Source: Arthrobacter sp. Y81 (GTDB lineage Bacteria; Actinomycetota; Actinomycetes; Actinomycetales; Micrococcaceae). From it: DNA of 64,000 nucleotides. Made by a program: the position numbers and the translations under genes. Each line of letters opens with the position of its first letter. Positions within the stretch are counted from its first letter, which is position 1. Shown piece by piece: positions 63,272-64,000 of this stretch. The stretch covers positions 56,732 to 120,731 of the forward strand of contig NZ_PJIL01000016.1 in the NCBI RefSeq assembly GCF_002929335.1, written 5' to 3'. The notes below the pieces were generated by a model that did not search any database, was not told where the DNA came from, and was given only the letters and a program-made list of their open reading frames with translations.

Positions 63272-64000
63272 TTAGGACTCCCCGCCGGCGTTCCCGGTGG
63301 ATCCCGCGTTCACGTTGTGGAGCCGGTACTTCTCAATTGCCTGGACCGGAGCCTGGGCGTCCACTTCGCTGCGGCGTGCGAGCATCTCCAGCGAACGGAC
63401 CACGATGGAGTGGATGTCGTTCTTGAAGAAGCGTCGTGCCGCGGCCCGGGTGTCGGAGAAGCCGAAGCCGTCCGCCCCGAGTGAGGCGAACTCGTTCGGG
63501 AGGAACTGGCGGATCTGGTCCGGGACGGCCTTCATGTAGTCCGAGACCGCCACGATGGGACCAGTTGCCCCTTCCAGCTGTGCCGTGACGAACGGCACCC
63601 GTGCCGGCTGGCCCGGGTTGAGGAACGCGTCCTCTTCCGCTGCCATGGCGTCGCGGCGCAGTTCATTCCAGGACGTGACGGACCAGACGTCCGCGGAGAC
63701 GCCCCAGTCCTCGGCCAGGAGCCGCTGGGCTTCCAGCGCCCACGGCACCGAAACGCCCGAGGCCAGGATCTGCGTGCGGGGGCCGTCAATCTTGGCCGGT
63801 GCCAGCAGGTAGATGCCCTTCAGTACGCCTTCAACGTCCAGCTCCTCCGGCTCAGCCGGCTGGGTGATGGGTTCGTTGTAGACGGTGATGTAGTACATCA
63901 GGTTCCGGTCCGCGTTTGTTCCGGCGGCGGCCTCCGGGCCGTACATGCGCTCGATGCCGTCGCGCATGATGTGGCCCATTTCGTAGCCGTAGGCGGGGTC
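63272..64000 (-). CDS. aceE: Pyruvate dehydrogenase E1 component, homodimeric, C-terminal part
   Basis: About 242 C-terminal residues of AceE; the gene continues beyond the window's right edge. Seen are DPAYGYEMGHIMRDGIERMYG, YYITVYNEPITQP, ASGVSVPWALEAQRLLAEDWGVSADVWSVTSWNELRRDA and DGFGFSDTRAAARRFFKNDIHSIV, the usual end of actinobacterial AceE. The TPP-binding region lies outside the window. It is divergent in function from but adjacent to the fatty-acid cluster, which uses its acetyl-CoA. Confidence 0.95.
   Translation of the reverse strand, partial: DPAYGYEMGHIMRDGIERMYGPEAAAGTNADRNLMYYITVYNEPITQPAEPEELDVEGVLKGIYLLAPAKIDGPRTQILASGVSVPWALEAQRLLAEDWGVSADVWSVTSWNELRRDAMAAEEDAFLNPGQPARVPFVTAQLEGATGPIVAVSDYMKAVPDQIRQFLPNEFASLGADGFGFSDTRAAARRFFKNDIHSIVVRSLEMLARRSEVDAQAPVQAIEKYRLHNVNAGSTGNAGGES

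Overview
The window is chromosomal DNA from a high-GC Gram-positive actinobacterium, most probably a member of the Micrococcaceae close to Arthrobacter or Pseudarthrobacter. The reasons are gene order and protein families, not database searches: ddl next to a DUF3515 lipoprotein and thiL; an IclR regulator divergent from leuCD; a PucR-type (FasR-like) regulator before fabD-fabH-acpP-fabF; homodimeric aceE; amtB-glnK with a PII Tyr51; DUF3145 and DUF2469 proteins; and several leaderless genes. Third-position GC is high throughout, so long antisense open frames are abundant and were discarded.

Layout. 1-1874: end of one and all of a second dynamin-like GTPase. 1889-3224: DUF1697 protein and IclR regulator. 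3337-9942: leuC, leuD, a MurA-family enzyme, a PlsC-type acyltransferase, gpsA and ddl (leucine, cell-wall and phospholipid precursors). 9949-10360: a tandem array of 57/58-bp units between converging genes. 10372-15932: DUF3515 lipoprotein, thiL, DAK2 protein, recG, rsmD. 15979-17975: aminotransferase and spermidine-synthase-like protein. 18114-21265: coaD, then yceD-rpmF-rnc-mutM. 21400-29556: an accessory-looking block (secreted Pro/Gly-rich protein, MFS transporter, beta-propeller protein, and a 1591-residue exported protein with a dimethylformamidase-like domain and four DUF4082 modules) placed between mutM and smc. 29924-34821: smc and ftsY. 34818-39475: MFS exporter, amtB-glnK, glucose-6-phosphate dehydrogenase. 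39627-46665: ffh, alpha/beta hydrolase, thiC with TPP riboswitch, amidohydrolase, VOC dioxygenase-like protein, a hypothetical. 46849-52502: rpsP-khpA-rimM-trmD-rplS, two signal peptidases, rnhB, DUF2469. 52745-57934: a 36-residue Cys/His microprotein, yraN-comM-dprA-xerC, DUF3145. 58017-63104: the fatty-acid synthesis cluster read leftwards. 63272-64000: the C-terminal part of aceE.

Most genes are core housekeeping. The unusual material is the 8-kb block splitting mutM from smc, the tandem repeat, and several regulatory signals: an autoregulatory-looking palindrome on a leaderless iclR promoter, two near-identical 18-bp sites around fasR that could be FasR operators, a MarR-like palindrome over the VOC promoter, a perfect 14-bp stem in the amtB leader, a hairpin between acpP and fabF, and a probable ATT start codon for yceD. 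No tRNA, rRNA, insertion sequence or CRISPR array was seen. Coordinates, motif positions and repeats were read by hand; family names rest on recognised motifs and have not been confirmed by a search.
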